Shown here piece after piece: positions 27,245 to 34,980 of a DNA stretch of 64,000 nucleotides (positions are counted from its first letter, which is position 1; each line of letters opens with the position of its first letter). Both the position numbers and the translations under genes were made by a program. The notes under the pieces were generated by a model. It saw only the letters and a program-made list of their open reading frames with translations. It had not been told where the DNA came from and did no database searches. Source of the stretch: Siccibacter colletis. GTDB taxonomy: Bacteria > Pseudomonadota > Gammaproteobacteria > Enterobacterales > Enterobacteriaceae. The DNA lies in the NCBI RefSeq assembly GCF_000696575.1, contig NZ_JMSQ01000003.1, positions 109,365 through 173,364 on the forward strand, given 5' to 3'.

Positions 27245-28734
27245 TTCACCCTCAGGTCGAACAGCGGGATACGGGCATCGGCACGACCGGTAAAGGTGAC
27301 GTTGTCACCGTGAGCGTACAGGGCGTCTTCCTGATACAGCGGGATCAGCGGCTGCTCTTTCTCCACCCACTGCTGGATCTGCTTCAGCAGTTCGCCGCGC
27401 TTCGCGGCATCGACGGTGGAGCGGCTTTCGTTGAGCAGTTTATCCAGCTCTGGATTGCTGACGGTGGAGTACGGCTCGCCGGAGCGCAGGATGGGGTAGA
27501 GCGCCGCGTCGGCATCCAGCGTCTGGGTGGAGCCCCAGGCCAGCATGTACATCGCGGCCTGTTTACCGGACGCTACCTGCTGGGTGTAGACCGACCACTC
27601 CGGTACTTCCAGCTGCGCTTTCACGCCGATGGCCGCCAGATCCTGCACGATAGCCTGGGCCACTTCGGCGCTGGCAATGTAGCGACGCGGCGCCTGGAAC
27701 TTGAGGGTAAAGCCGTCGGCATAACCGGCTTCTTTCAGCAGCGCTTTGGCTTCGGCAATATTTTGTTTCGGCGCGGCGACGTTCAGGTAACCGAAGTCTG
27801 CCGGGCGCGCCATGGTGCCGGTCGGCGTACCAAAGCCGTGCAGCAGATTGCTGGTATAAGCGTCACGGTTAAGGGCCAGCGACAGCGCTTTACGCACGCG
27901 GGCGTCGTTGAGCGGCTTCTGATCGTTCTTCAGACCCAGGTAGATGGTCAGCCCGCCGCCTTTCACCTGCTCCAGCTTCACGCCGGGTTTGTTCTTCAGC
28001 GCCGGGACCAGATCCGCCGGAACGCCATCAACCAGTTGCACTTCCCCGGTGAGTAGCGCCGTAATGCGCCCGGTGGCTTCTGGAATCGGACGCCAGGTCA
28101 CGGTATCAATCGCGGGTTTGCCGCGCCAGTAATCGCCGTTGGCCTGCATCACCACGCGTTCATCCGGCACAAATTCTTTGACGGTATAGGCCCCACTTCC
28201 CACAGGTTTTCGTGCAAATTCTGCGGCACCGACTTTACTTACATAGGCAGGCGGAACGATATAGGCCGGATAGCGGCTCATGCGCGTTGGCAGCAGTGGG
28301 TCGGGGCCATCGGTATGGATCTGGATCTGGTACTCGCCGGTCGCCTCAACGGATTTGATGGTGCGAATGTAGGAGATGGTCGGCGCCTTGTTTGCCGGAT
28401 CGAGGATGCGGTCTAAAGAGAACTTCACCGCGGCGGCGTTAACGGGCTCGCCGTTGGTGAATTTAACCCCCTGGCGCAGATCAAACTGCCAGGTGGTGTC
28501 GTTAATGGCTTTCCATGATGTGGCGAGGCCAGGTTTCAGCGCCATCGAGGCATCGCGCATCACCATAGTGTCAAATACGTTGTCCACCAGGGTCGCGGCT
28601 TCTTTCAGAAAGCCGGGGTCCATAGCGGTTGCAGAAGCGGGCTGGGCGATGGTGATTTCACTCGCCTGCGCGTACCCGGTGAGAAGTCCTGTCGCTAATG
28701 CCAGAGATGCGAGTTTAAAGACGGAACGTTTCAT
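27241..28734 (-). CDS. Peptide ABC transporter substrate-binding protein
   Basis: A 497-residue family 5 solute-binding protein with a signal peptide (MKRSVFKLASLALATGLLTGYAQA). The mature start is SEITIAQPASATAMDPGFLK. Family segments TWQFDLRQGVKFTNGEPVNA and KLDTLLN-like C-terminal patterns are visible. It is first in a seven-gene operon running leftward (binding protein, two permeases, M20 peptidase, PLP enzyme, cyclodeaminase-like, sulfurtransferase). It is divergent from an McbR-like GntR regulator. Confidence 0.93.
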   Translation of the reverse strand: MKRSVFKLASLALATGLLTGYAQASEITIAQPASATAMDPGFLKEAATLVDNVFDTMVMRDASMALKPGLATSWKAINDTTWQFDLRQGVKFTNGEPVNAAAVKFSLDRILDPANKAPTISYIRTIKSVEATGEYQIQIHTDGPDPLLPTRMSRYPAYIVPPAYVSKVGAAEFARKPVGSGAYTVKEFVPDERVVMQANGDYWRGKPAIDTVTWRPIPEATGRITALLTGEVQLVDGVPADLVPALKNKPGVKLEQVKGGGLTIYLGLKNDQKPLNDARVRKALSLALNRDAYTSNLLHGFGTPTGTMARPADFGYLNVAAPKQNIAEAKALLKEAGYADGFTLKFQAPRRYIASAEVAQAIVQDLAAIGVKAQLEVPEWSVYTQQVASGKQAAMYMLAWGSTQTLDADAALYPILRSGEPYSTVSNPELDKLLNESRSTVDAAKRGELLKQIQQWVEKEQPLIPLYQEDALYAHGDNVTFTGRADARIPLFDLRVK

Positions 28735-28919
28735 GACAATCTGTACCTGTTATGTGTTGTCTCATGATAAGACGTTAATTAAGAATATTTTTTTCTTCCT
28801 TTGAGGCAGGTCACTGTGAGCCGTCTGTTAATACATGATATATCCTGTTACCCACAGTTATCGCAGTCCAGTAAATAAACTGCAAATACAAAGTAGATTT
28901 TTTGCGATAGGAAATAAAC

Positions 28920-29585
28920 ATGCTTGATATGGAAAAAGCGCAACGAATGAGTTTAACAATGCAGGTTGAGGTGCGTTTAAAGAACGCGCTTATCATGGGA
29001 TCGCTTAAACCAGGTGCGCGTCTGGTGACAAAGGAGATTGCCGATCAGTTGGGTACCAGCATTACACCGGTGCGCGAGGCGCTGCTGCGGCTCGTCTCCT
29101 CCGGGGCGCTGGATGCCACGCCCGCACAGGCGTTTCTGGTGCCTGAGCTGACGCTTGAACGCTTCAATGAGATCACGGTTATCCGTAAAAATCTTGAATC
29201 TCAGGCGGTTGAAGTGGCCACCCAGCGCTGCACGCCGGAGCAGCTGGCAGGGCTGCGCCAGCGGTTTGAACTGTTCCGCGCCGCAAAAATCTCCGGTAGC
29301 GTGGAAGAGGCGCTGCAGGCCAACCGCGCCTTTCGTTTCGAACTCTATGCCTGCGCCGACATGCCAACGCTGATGGGGTTAATTGAACAGATGTGGATCC
29401 GAATTGGTCCAAGTTTTAATTATCTCTATCCGCAATCAAATGAGATGATCCACGGACATCATAATTATGAAGACCTGCTTGATGCACTGGAACGTAAAGA
29501 CGCGGCGACCAGTATCAGGGCTATTCATAAATCAATTGATGACGGTGCGTTAATACTTATTCGCCAGCACTTCAGCGCAGAGTAA
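28920..29585 (+). CDS. GntR/FadR-type regulator related to McbR
   Basis: A 221-residue FCD-type GntR regulator. The winged helix segment LKPGARLVTKEIADQLGTSITPVREALLRLVSSGAL is strikingly like E. coli McbR (YncC) as I recall it, as is the following PAQAFLVPE; a helical FCD effector domain follows. In E. coli mcbR sits between curA and yncD, the same interval as here, so it may be the mcbR ortholog. Placed divergently from the peptide/sulfur operon, it probably controls that operon. A GTCT-N7-AGAC inverted repeat at 28759-28773 in the shared intergenic region is a possible operator. TAGGAAATAAAC precedes the start. Confidence 0.87.
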   Translation: MLDMEKAQRMSLTMQVEVRLKNALIMGSLKPGARLVTKEIADQLGTSITPVREALLRLVSSGALDATPAQAFLVPELTLERFNEITVIRKNLESQAVEVATQRCTPEQLAGLRQRFELFRAAKISGSVEEALQANRAFRFELYACADMPTLMGLIEQMWIRIGPSFNYLYPQSNEMIHGHHNYEDLLDALERKDAATSIRAIHKSIDDGALILIRQHFSAE

Positions 29586-29692
29586 TTAGCTATTTTTTAG
29601 CTAACCACTGCTGAAAGGTTTATTTCCCATCCGGCCTCTCTCGCGTTTTACTGGTGCCACATCACAACGCGCATCAGAGCAGGAGAGAGGCG

Positions 29693-29878
29693 ATGAAAAT
29701 AGCATCTGGACGAACACTGGCACGGCTACGCACCAGGATTGTGCGCCGCTGTCTGGCCTTACTGCGGCCCGGAAATTCCAGCAACGGCGATCGCGTGCTG
29801 GAGTCGTTTCTTCCCACCGGACACCTGTATGGCATCGACTATGGCAATATTGATCCTGCGTGGTATCGCGCAAAATAA
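29693..29878 (+). CDS. 61-residue basic small protein
   Basis: ATG 29693 with a strong AGGAGAGAGG site gives a 61-residue protein. The N-terminal half is Arg-rich (TLARLRTRIVRRCLALLR), probably an amphipathic helix. The second half contains SFLPTGHLYGIDYGNIDP. No signal peptide or known family. A strong hairpin with a U-tract follows 58 bases later, so it looks like an independent transcription unit. The GH and Tyr-rich C-terminus looks conserved in style, but I recognise no name. Confidence 0.6.
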   Translation: MKIASGRTLARLRTRIVRRCLALLRPGNSSNGDRVLESFLPTGHLYGIDYGNIDPAWYRAK

Positions 29879-29935
29879 CCGCAGGCGGCGCGCAACGCGG
29901 CTCCAGTTCTGGAATGAGTTGTGCGCGTGTGCATG

Positions 29936-29990
29936 ATGGCCTTTATCCCGACGGCTTCTGAAGAGGCTTTCGGGTAAAGGCCATTTTTTT
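29936..29990 (+). terminator. Long terminator hairpin
   Basis: ATGGCCTTTA with TAAAGGCCAT and inner CCCGA/TCGGG form a long interrupted stem (29936-29983), followed directly by seven T. Confidence 0.85.
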
Positions 29991-30115
29991 GATCTTTCCC
30001 ACAACCTCAGCAGATAACTACCGCTGGCTATAAACAAACCACCCGGACAACCGATAACCAGATCGGGATGCTTTTTTATCCCACATAACAATCATAATGA
30101 CTCTGGGGGTACGGG

Positions 30116-32044
30116 ATGAGTGGTCTGTTGGCCCGCTTACGAAACGTAAGGATTGCGAAAAAGCTGTCGGTAGGGTTTGGTCTGGTGCTGTTACTGGTTG
30201 CCATTGCCACCGTGCTGAGCATGGCGCGCTTTAAAGAAATCCGGGATATCTATCAAAAAACCAATTTAATCTACAACATCAACATTGAGGTGTTTCAGGC
30301 AAAAATAAACCGGCTTAAATACTTCTACGGTGACGATAAAGCCGGCGATATCATGGCCCGTTACGTCACCCACGCCTCAGACCTGACCGATGAAGCAAAA
30401 GCGCTCTCCTGGTCTGCGCGCGAAGCCGCCATTCTCAACGACCTCTCCGGTCATCTGAACAGCTTCCAGACCAGCACCGGCGCGATGAAAGCCGCCACCG
30501 ATAAGCTGAACGGGATCCGCACTGACATTGATGCGCTAGCAGCCCAGGACGACACGGCACGCTTCAGCGCCCTGATCCGCACCCCGATAATGGACAGTGA
30601 GCTTGCGTATCAGCTTTACGAGCTGCTGTTCGCCATCGGCAACGTGCGCGACTACGCCTTTGCTCTGCGCTACAGCGTCAGCGATGCCGCACAGCAGGCG
30701 CTGGACGAACGTTACCGCGCAACGGCGTCACGCTATGAGGCGCTGAACAGCCAGCTTCCGCCTGAGCTGCAAACCCCGCTGCAGGGGCTGTGGAACGACA
30801 CCACCCGGATACGGACGCTGAGCAACGACTATTTTGCCGCATTCACCGCGCTCAAAGGCGCGGAGGATCAGGTAAAAGTCGCCGGTGACAAGAGCAGTGC
30901 TTCGTTAAAAGCGATCATTGGCCTGGTGAAAACCTATAACGATGAGCTGGCCTACGGCTCGGCCAACATCACGCTGATTATCGGGGCAATCGCGATTCTT
31001 ATCGGCATTCTGGTGTCGGTGTACATCACGCGTCAGATCACCCGTCCGGTGTTGCATAACCTGGCGCTGGCAGAGCGCATCGCCAGCGGCGATCTCAGTT
31101 CACGCATTGAGGTCGATCGCGATGACGAGCTGGGTAAACTCACCGCCGCGATGAGCAAAATGAACGACCGCCTGCGCGGCATGATCGGTGACGTGCGCAC
31201 CAGCGTTTCCAGCGTGTCCCGCGCGGCGACCACTATCGCTACCGGCAACAGCGATTTGTCATCGCGCACCGAACAGCAGGCGGCGGCGGTTGTGCAGACC
31301 GCAGCGAGTATGGAACAGCTTACCGCTACGGTGAAAAACAACGCCGATAACGCGCGTCACGCCAGCAAGATCTCGGCGGAAGCGTCCAGCACCGCCAGTG
31401 AAGGCGGTGTGGTGGTGCGTGATGTGGTGCGAACCATGGGCGATATCTCTGCCAGCTCGAAGAAAATTGCCGACATCACGGCGGTGATCAACAGCATTGC
31501 GTTCCAGACCAACATTCTGGCGCTCAACGCTGCGGTGGAAGCGGCGCGCGCCGGTGAGCAGGGCCGCGGCTTTGCTGTGGTCGCCAGCGAAGTGCGCAGC
31601 CTGTCCCAGCGCAGTTCTCAGGCCGCGAAGGATATCGAACAGCTGATCAGCGAATCGGTGTCGCGCATCCAGACCGGTAGCGATCTGGTGGCGCGCGCCG
31701 GGGAAACGATGGAACAGGTGGTGAGTGCGGTGACGCGTGTTAACGACATCATGGATGAGATCTCGTCTGCCTCCGAAGAGCAGAGCCGCGGCATCGAGCA
31801 GATTGCCCGTGCGGTGGGTGAACTCGACACCACTACGCAACAAAACGCCTCGCTGGTAATGGCATCGTCATCGTCCGCTACCTCGCTGGAGGAGCAGGCC
31901 AGCCTGCTGGAACGTCTGGTGGCGAATTTCCATCTCGATGATAAGCCGCAAACCACCTCGCGCCAGCTGGCCGAACGCGCGCCGGCTAAGCCTGCCGTCA
32001 CCACACGCCAGGCCACCGACGAGGCGAGCTGGACCACGTTCTGA
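30116..32044 (+). CDS. Methyl-accepting chemotaxis protein with large periplasmic domain
   Basis: A 642-residue chemoreceptor. TM1 is about residues 17-37, then a periplasmic all-helical sensor of about 245 residues, TM2 about 283-303 (ITLIIGAIAILIGILVSVYI), a HAMP domain and the signalling domain. The conserved hairpin tip is EAARAGEQGRGFAVVASEVRSL. The sensor size and helical character fit a helical bimodular (HBM)-type ligand domain rather than the 4HB domain of Tar/Tsr. The C-terminus ends ASWTTF, a variant of the NWETF pentapeptide that tethers CheR and CheB, so it is probably a major, adaptation-competent receptor. Ligand unknown. Confidence 0.93.
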   Translation: MSGLLARLRNVRIAKKLSVGFGLVLLLVAIATVLSMARFKEIRDIYQKTNLIYNINIEVFQAKINRLKYFYGDDKAGDIMARYVTHASDLTDEAKALSWSAREAAILNDLSGHLNSFQTSTGAMKAATDKLNGIRTDIDALAAQDDTARFSALIRTPIMDSELAYQLYELLFAIGNVRDYAFALRYSVSDAAQQALDERYRATASRYEALNSQLPPELQTPLQGLWNDTTRIRTLSNDYFAAFTALKGAEDQVKVAGDKSSASLKAIIGLVKTYNDELAYGSANITLIIGAIAILIGILVSVYITRQITRPVLHNLALAERIASGDLSSRIEVDRDDELGKLTAAMSKMNDRLRGMIGDVRTSVSSVSRAATTIATGNSDLSSRTEQQAAAVVQTAASMEQLTATVKNNADNARHASKISAEASSTASEGGVVVRDVVRTMGDISASSKKIADITAVINSIAFQTNILALNAAVEAARAGEQGRGFAVVASEVRSLSQRSSQAAKDIEQLISESVSRIQTGSDLVARAGETMEQVVSAVTRVNDIMDEISSASEEQSRGIEQIARAVGELDTTTQQNASLVMASSSSATSLEEQASLLERLVANFHLDDKPQTTSRQLAERAPAKPAVTTRQATDEASWTTF

Positions 32045-32058
32045 TTACCTTTCACCCT

Positions 32059-32084
32059 GCGGCCCTGCGTTAAACCGGGGCCGC
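32059..32084 (+). terminator. Hairpin after the chemoreceptor
   Basis: GCGGCCC/GGGCCGC with a 12-nt loop lies 15 bases past the stop and is followed by a pyrimidine-rich, not pure T, tract. Confidence 0.5.
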
Positions 32085-32141
32085 GCTCCGCTTTCTTTCC
32101 CGCCCTGTACTACGCTTTGATTACACAATTAAAAATGGGGC

Positions 32142-33152
32142 ATGGATATGGTCAGCAATGCGTTTGTTGCGGTAATAACCGGCGGTACCGCCGGCGTAGG
32201 ACGCTCGACGGCAACTCACTTCGCCGCATCAGGGTACGATGTCGCCGTGATTGCGCGTGGGGATGAGGGATTGCGCCAGACGGTGCGCGAGTTGAGAGAC
32301 TACGGCGGCCTTGTGCTGGGGATCAGCGCCGACGTGGCGGATGCCCGGGCTATGGATGAAGCGGCCCAGCGTATCGAAAGTGAGCTTGGCCCGATTGGTA
32401 TCTGGGTCAACTGCGCCATGACCACCGTGCTGGGGCCAATGGAAGAACTTTCCGCTGACGAGTTTCAGCGCGTCACCGACGTGACCTATCTCGGTACGGT
32501 CAACGGCACCCGCGCCGCGCTGCGCTACATGCAGCCGCGCAACAGCGGCACCATTGTTCAGGTGGGATCGGCACTGGCCTGGCGCTCTATCCCGTTGCAG
32601 TCTGCCTATTGCGGTGCCAAAGCGGCGATCCGCGGCTTCACCGATTCGCTGCGCTGCGAACTGCTGCATCAGAAAAGCCATATTCGCGTCTCTATGGTGC
32701 AGCTACCGGCGGTCAACACGCCGCAGTTCAACTGGGCGCGCAACAAGTTCTCTCAGCGCATGCAGCCGATCCCGCCCATCTACCAGCCGGAAGTGGCGGC
32801 GCGCGCCATCTTTGACGTCGCCATTGCCAGACGCCCGCCGCGTGAGCTGTGGCTCGGCAAAAATACCGTCATCTCGATTGTCGGCAATATGTTTTTCCCC
32901 GGCGTGCTCGATCGCTGGCTGGCGCGTCAGACATGGGAAGAGCAGCTGGGGGATGAGAGTGAACCGGGCAAACGCGAGGATTATCTCTATCGTCCGTTAA
33001 CCACCGGGCACCGCGCCCACGGCCGCTTTGATAATCAGGCGGTCCGCAAGGCGGTGGCGGTGGATTCCGGTGTTGTGGGCGTGGCGGCCGTTGCCGTCAC
33101 CGGGATCCTGGTCGGGGGATTACTGCGCTACATCAGACGCAGCCAGCGATAA
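32142..33152 (+). CDS. Short-chain dehydrogenase with C-terminal membrane segment
   Basis: A 336-residue SDR. TGGTAGVGRSTATHFA is the NAD(P)-binding TGxxxGxG motif. The active-site Tyr-Lys lie in SAYCGAKAAIRG near residue 155, with the preceding Ser in VGSALAW. After the catalytic domain about 80 extra residues end in a hydrophobic helix (VVGVAAVAVTGILVGGLLRY) and a basic tail, suggesting membrane attachment. An Asn-Cys-Ala segment (WVNCAM) replaces the usual NNAG. The last 25 bases overlap the 3' end of the convergent GH13 gene. Substrate unknown. Confidence 0.88.
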   Translation: MDMVSNAFVAVITGGTAGVGRSTATHFAASGYDVAVIARGDEGLRQTVRELRDYGGLVLGISADVADARAMDEAAQRIESELGPIGIWVNCAMTTVLGPMEELSADEFQRVTDVTYLGTVNGTRAALRYMQPRNSGTIVQVGSALAWRSIPLQSAYCGAKAAIRGFTDSLRCELLHQKSHIRVSMVQLPAVNTPQFNWARNKFSQRMQPIPPIYQPEVAARAIFDVAIARRPPRELWLGKNTVISIVGNMFFPGVLDRWLARQTWEEQLGDESEPGKREDYLYRPLTTGHRAHGRFDNQAVRKAVAVDSGVVGVAAVAVTGILVGGLLRYIRRSQR

Positions 33153-34732
33153 CCGTAGCCGTTCAGACGCAGGGTCTGCATCGGCGCGTCGTAGGTGTCA
33201 TCCGCCAGCACCTCCTGCGCGCCGGCCAGCCCGGCGGCTTCTTCACAATCAATCTCTACCGGCGCGGCAGAGAGATTGATAAACATCAGCGTCGCCGCAT
33301 TCTCATCCTCATAGCGCACCGCATAAACGCATTTCTGTGACAACGTAACGTGAGTAAAGCAGTGGTAGTGAACCTCCGGCAATTCGCGCCAGACGTGAAC
33401 GATAGTGCGGATGCGTTGCAGCAGCGAGCCTTCGCGCGCCAGCTGCTCGGCGACGTTAATTTTGTGGTAGTTGTAGGGGCCGGTGGCGATTATCGGCGAG
33501 ATAAATCGCGCCGCATCGGCGGCCGAGAAGCCCGCGCCCGGAGAGTCGTCCCACTGCATCGGGGTGCGCACCGATTCGCGTTCAGGCTGGTTAAGATCGT
33601 CACCCATGCCGATCTCATCCCCGTAGCGGATCACCGGCGTACCCGGCAGCGAAAACAGCAGGGCGTGCGCCATCGCCAGATGACGCTCGTCGCCGTCGAG
33701 CATCGGTGCCAGACGGCGACGGATGCCACGGCCATAGATCCGCATCTCCTCGGTGGGGGCGTACTTGTCCATCACAAAGTCGTAGTCGTGCTGGTCGAGA
33801 TCTTCCATGTCCAGCTCGTCGTGATTGCGCAGCCAGAAGCAGTAGCCGCAGCGCTCCGGCGGCACCGGCAGCTCTTCCAGCGCCTTACACAATGGGGTTG
33901 AGTCCTCCCGGGCCATTGCCAGGAAGATATTCTTGTTGATCCAGAAATTGAGCAGGGTGGTCAGACGCTGGCCCTCGTCGAAATAGTGCTTCATCTCCTC
34001 GACGCTGACGTCCACTTCCCCCAGCAGGATAGTATCGGGATTGTCCGGCATCAGCAGGTCATGAAAGCGGTCGAACAGGGCGTAACCTGTCTCTTTCTGC
34101 CCGGCACCCGCCTGTTCCACCATGTGCGAGGCGGCGTCGATACGAAAGCCCGCCACGCCCATATTGGCCCAGTGCAGCAGAATGCGGTCTACCTCGGCCA
34201 CCACCAGCGGGTTGCTGAGATTGAGATCCGGCTCATGGTGATAGAACAGGTGGCGATAATACTGGCCCGCTTCCTCGTCCCAGCGCCAGATGCTCGGCTC
34301 GACGGTGGGAAACATCGGGGCGGGCTCATTCGGCTCGGGTTTATCGGACCAGATATAGAAGTCGCGAAACGGCGACTGCGGAGATTTACGGGCTTCCTGG
34401 AACCAGTACGCCTGGTCAGAGGTATGCTGGGCCACCAGTTCGACAATTACCCGCATGCCGCGCTTACGGGTCTCTTCCAGTAGCCAGCGAATATCGTCTT
34501 CCGTACCGCTTCGCGGGTCCACCGCGAGGTGATCCACCACGTCATAGCCGTTATCGCGCCCGGGAGAGACGTAAAACGGATTCAGCCACAGCGTGGTGGC
34601 GCCCAGCGAGGCGATGTAATCGAGCTTCTGCACTACGCCGCGCAAATCACCGCTGCCGTCGGCATTGGTGTCGAAAAAGCGGCCCGGATCGACCTGATAG
34701 ATAACCGCATTCTGATGCCAGACTTGCCCCAT
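33128..34732 (-). CDS. GH13 alpha-amylase-family enzyme (trehalose synthase-like)
   Basis: A 534-residue glycoside hydrolase family 13 protein. The catalytic triad is visible: nucleophile Asp199 in GFRIDAASHM, acid/base Glu239 in LLGEVDV, and transition-state Asp305 in RNHDELD. The N-terminal VIYQVDPGRFFDTNADGSGDLRG and the GRDNGYDVVDH segment place it near trehalose synthases, sucrose/trehalose-acting and oligo-1,6-glucosidase-like enzymes. No signal peptide, so cytoplasmic. It stands alone; its 3' end overlaps the convergent SDR gene by 25 bp. Whether it isomerises maltose to trehalose or hydrolyses glucosides cannot be told. Confidence 0.88.
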   Translation of the reverse strand: MGQVWHQNAVIYQVDPGRFFDTNADGSGDLRGVVQKLDYIASLGATTLWLNPFYVSPGRDNGYDVVDHLAVDPRSGTEDDIRWLLEETRKRGMRVIVELVAQHTSDQAYWFQEARKSPQSPFRDFYIWSDKPEPNEPAPMFPTVEPSIWRWDEEAGQYYRHLFYHHEPDLNLSNPLVVAEVDRILLHWANMGVAGFRIDAASHMVEQAGAGQKETGYALFDRFHDLLMPDNPDTILLGEVDVSVEEMKHYFDEGQRLTTLLNFWINKNIFLAMAREDSTPLCKALEELPVPPERCGYCFWLRNHDELDMEDLDQHDYDFVMDKYAPTEEMRIYGRGIRRRLAPMLDGDERHLAMAHALLFSLPGTPVIRYGDEIGMGDDLNQPERESVRTPMQWDDSPGAGFSAADAARFISPIIATGPYNYHKINVAEQLAREGSLLQRIRTIVHVWRELPEVHYHCFTHVTLSQKCVYAVRYEDENAATLMFINLSAAPVEIDCEEAAGLAGAQEVLADDTYDAPMQTLRLNGYGYRWLRLM

Positions 34733-34945
34733 ATCATGCTCCTGCGCTCAACAAATAACCTTTAGTATAGGCGGAGCGAGAGAATTGCCTGCCGCAGCAG
34801 GCAGATGGTGTCAGGATTTTTGCTGGCTTCGCGCATAGCGGGCAAGCCGGGAAGTGAAGGGCGATGCGCTAGTTAACCAATCAATTGCAGGCTGTTATCG
34901 CCTGATTCCTGGTTTATCTGTTGTGAAAGTCAGTAGAAGGGAAAT

Positions 34946-34969
34946 AAAAAGGGGCAACGTCGTTGCCCC
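34946..34969 (-). terminator. Terminator of yncD
   Basis: GGGGCAACG/CGTTGCCCC form a 9-bp stem (34951-34969). Five A on its left side make the U-run on the minus strand, 12 bases beyond the yncD stop. Confidence 0.9.
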
Positions 34970-34980
34970 CTGAGAGAGTA

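Noticed and set aside
34786..34805. Hairpin TGCCTGC/GCAGGCA after the GH13 promoter region
   Set aside because: Short, no T-run and not clearly placed after any gene; too weak to list as a terminator.
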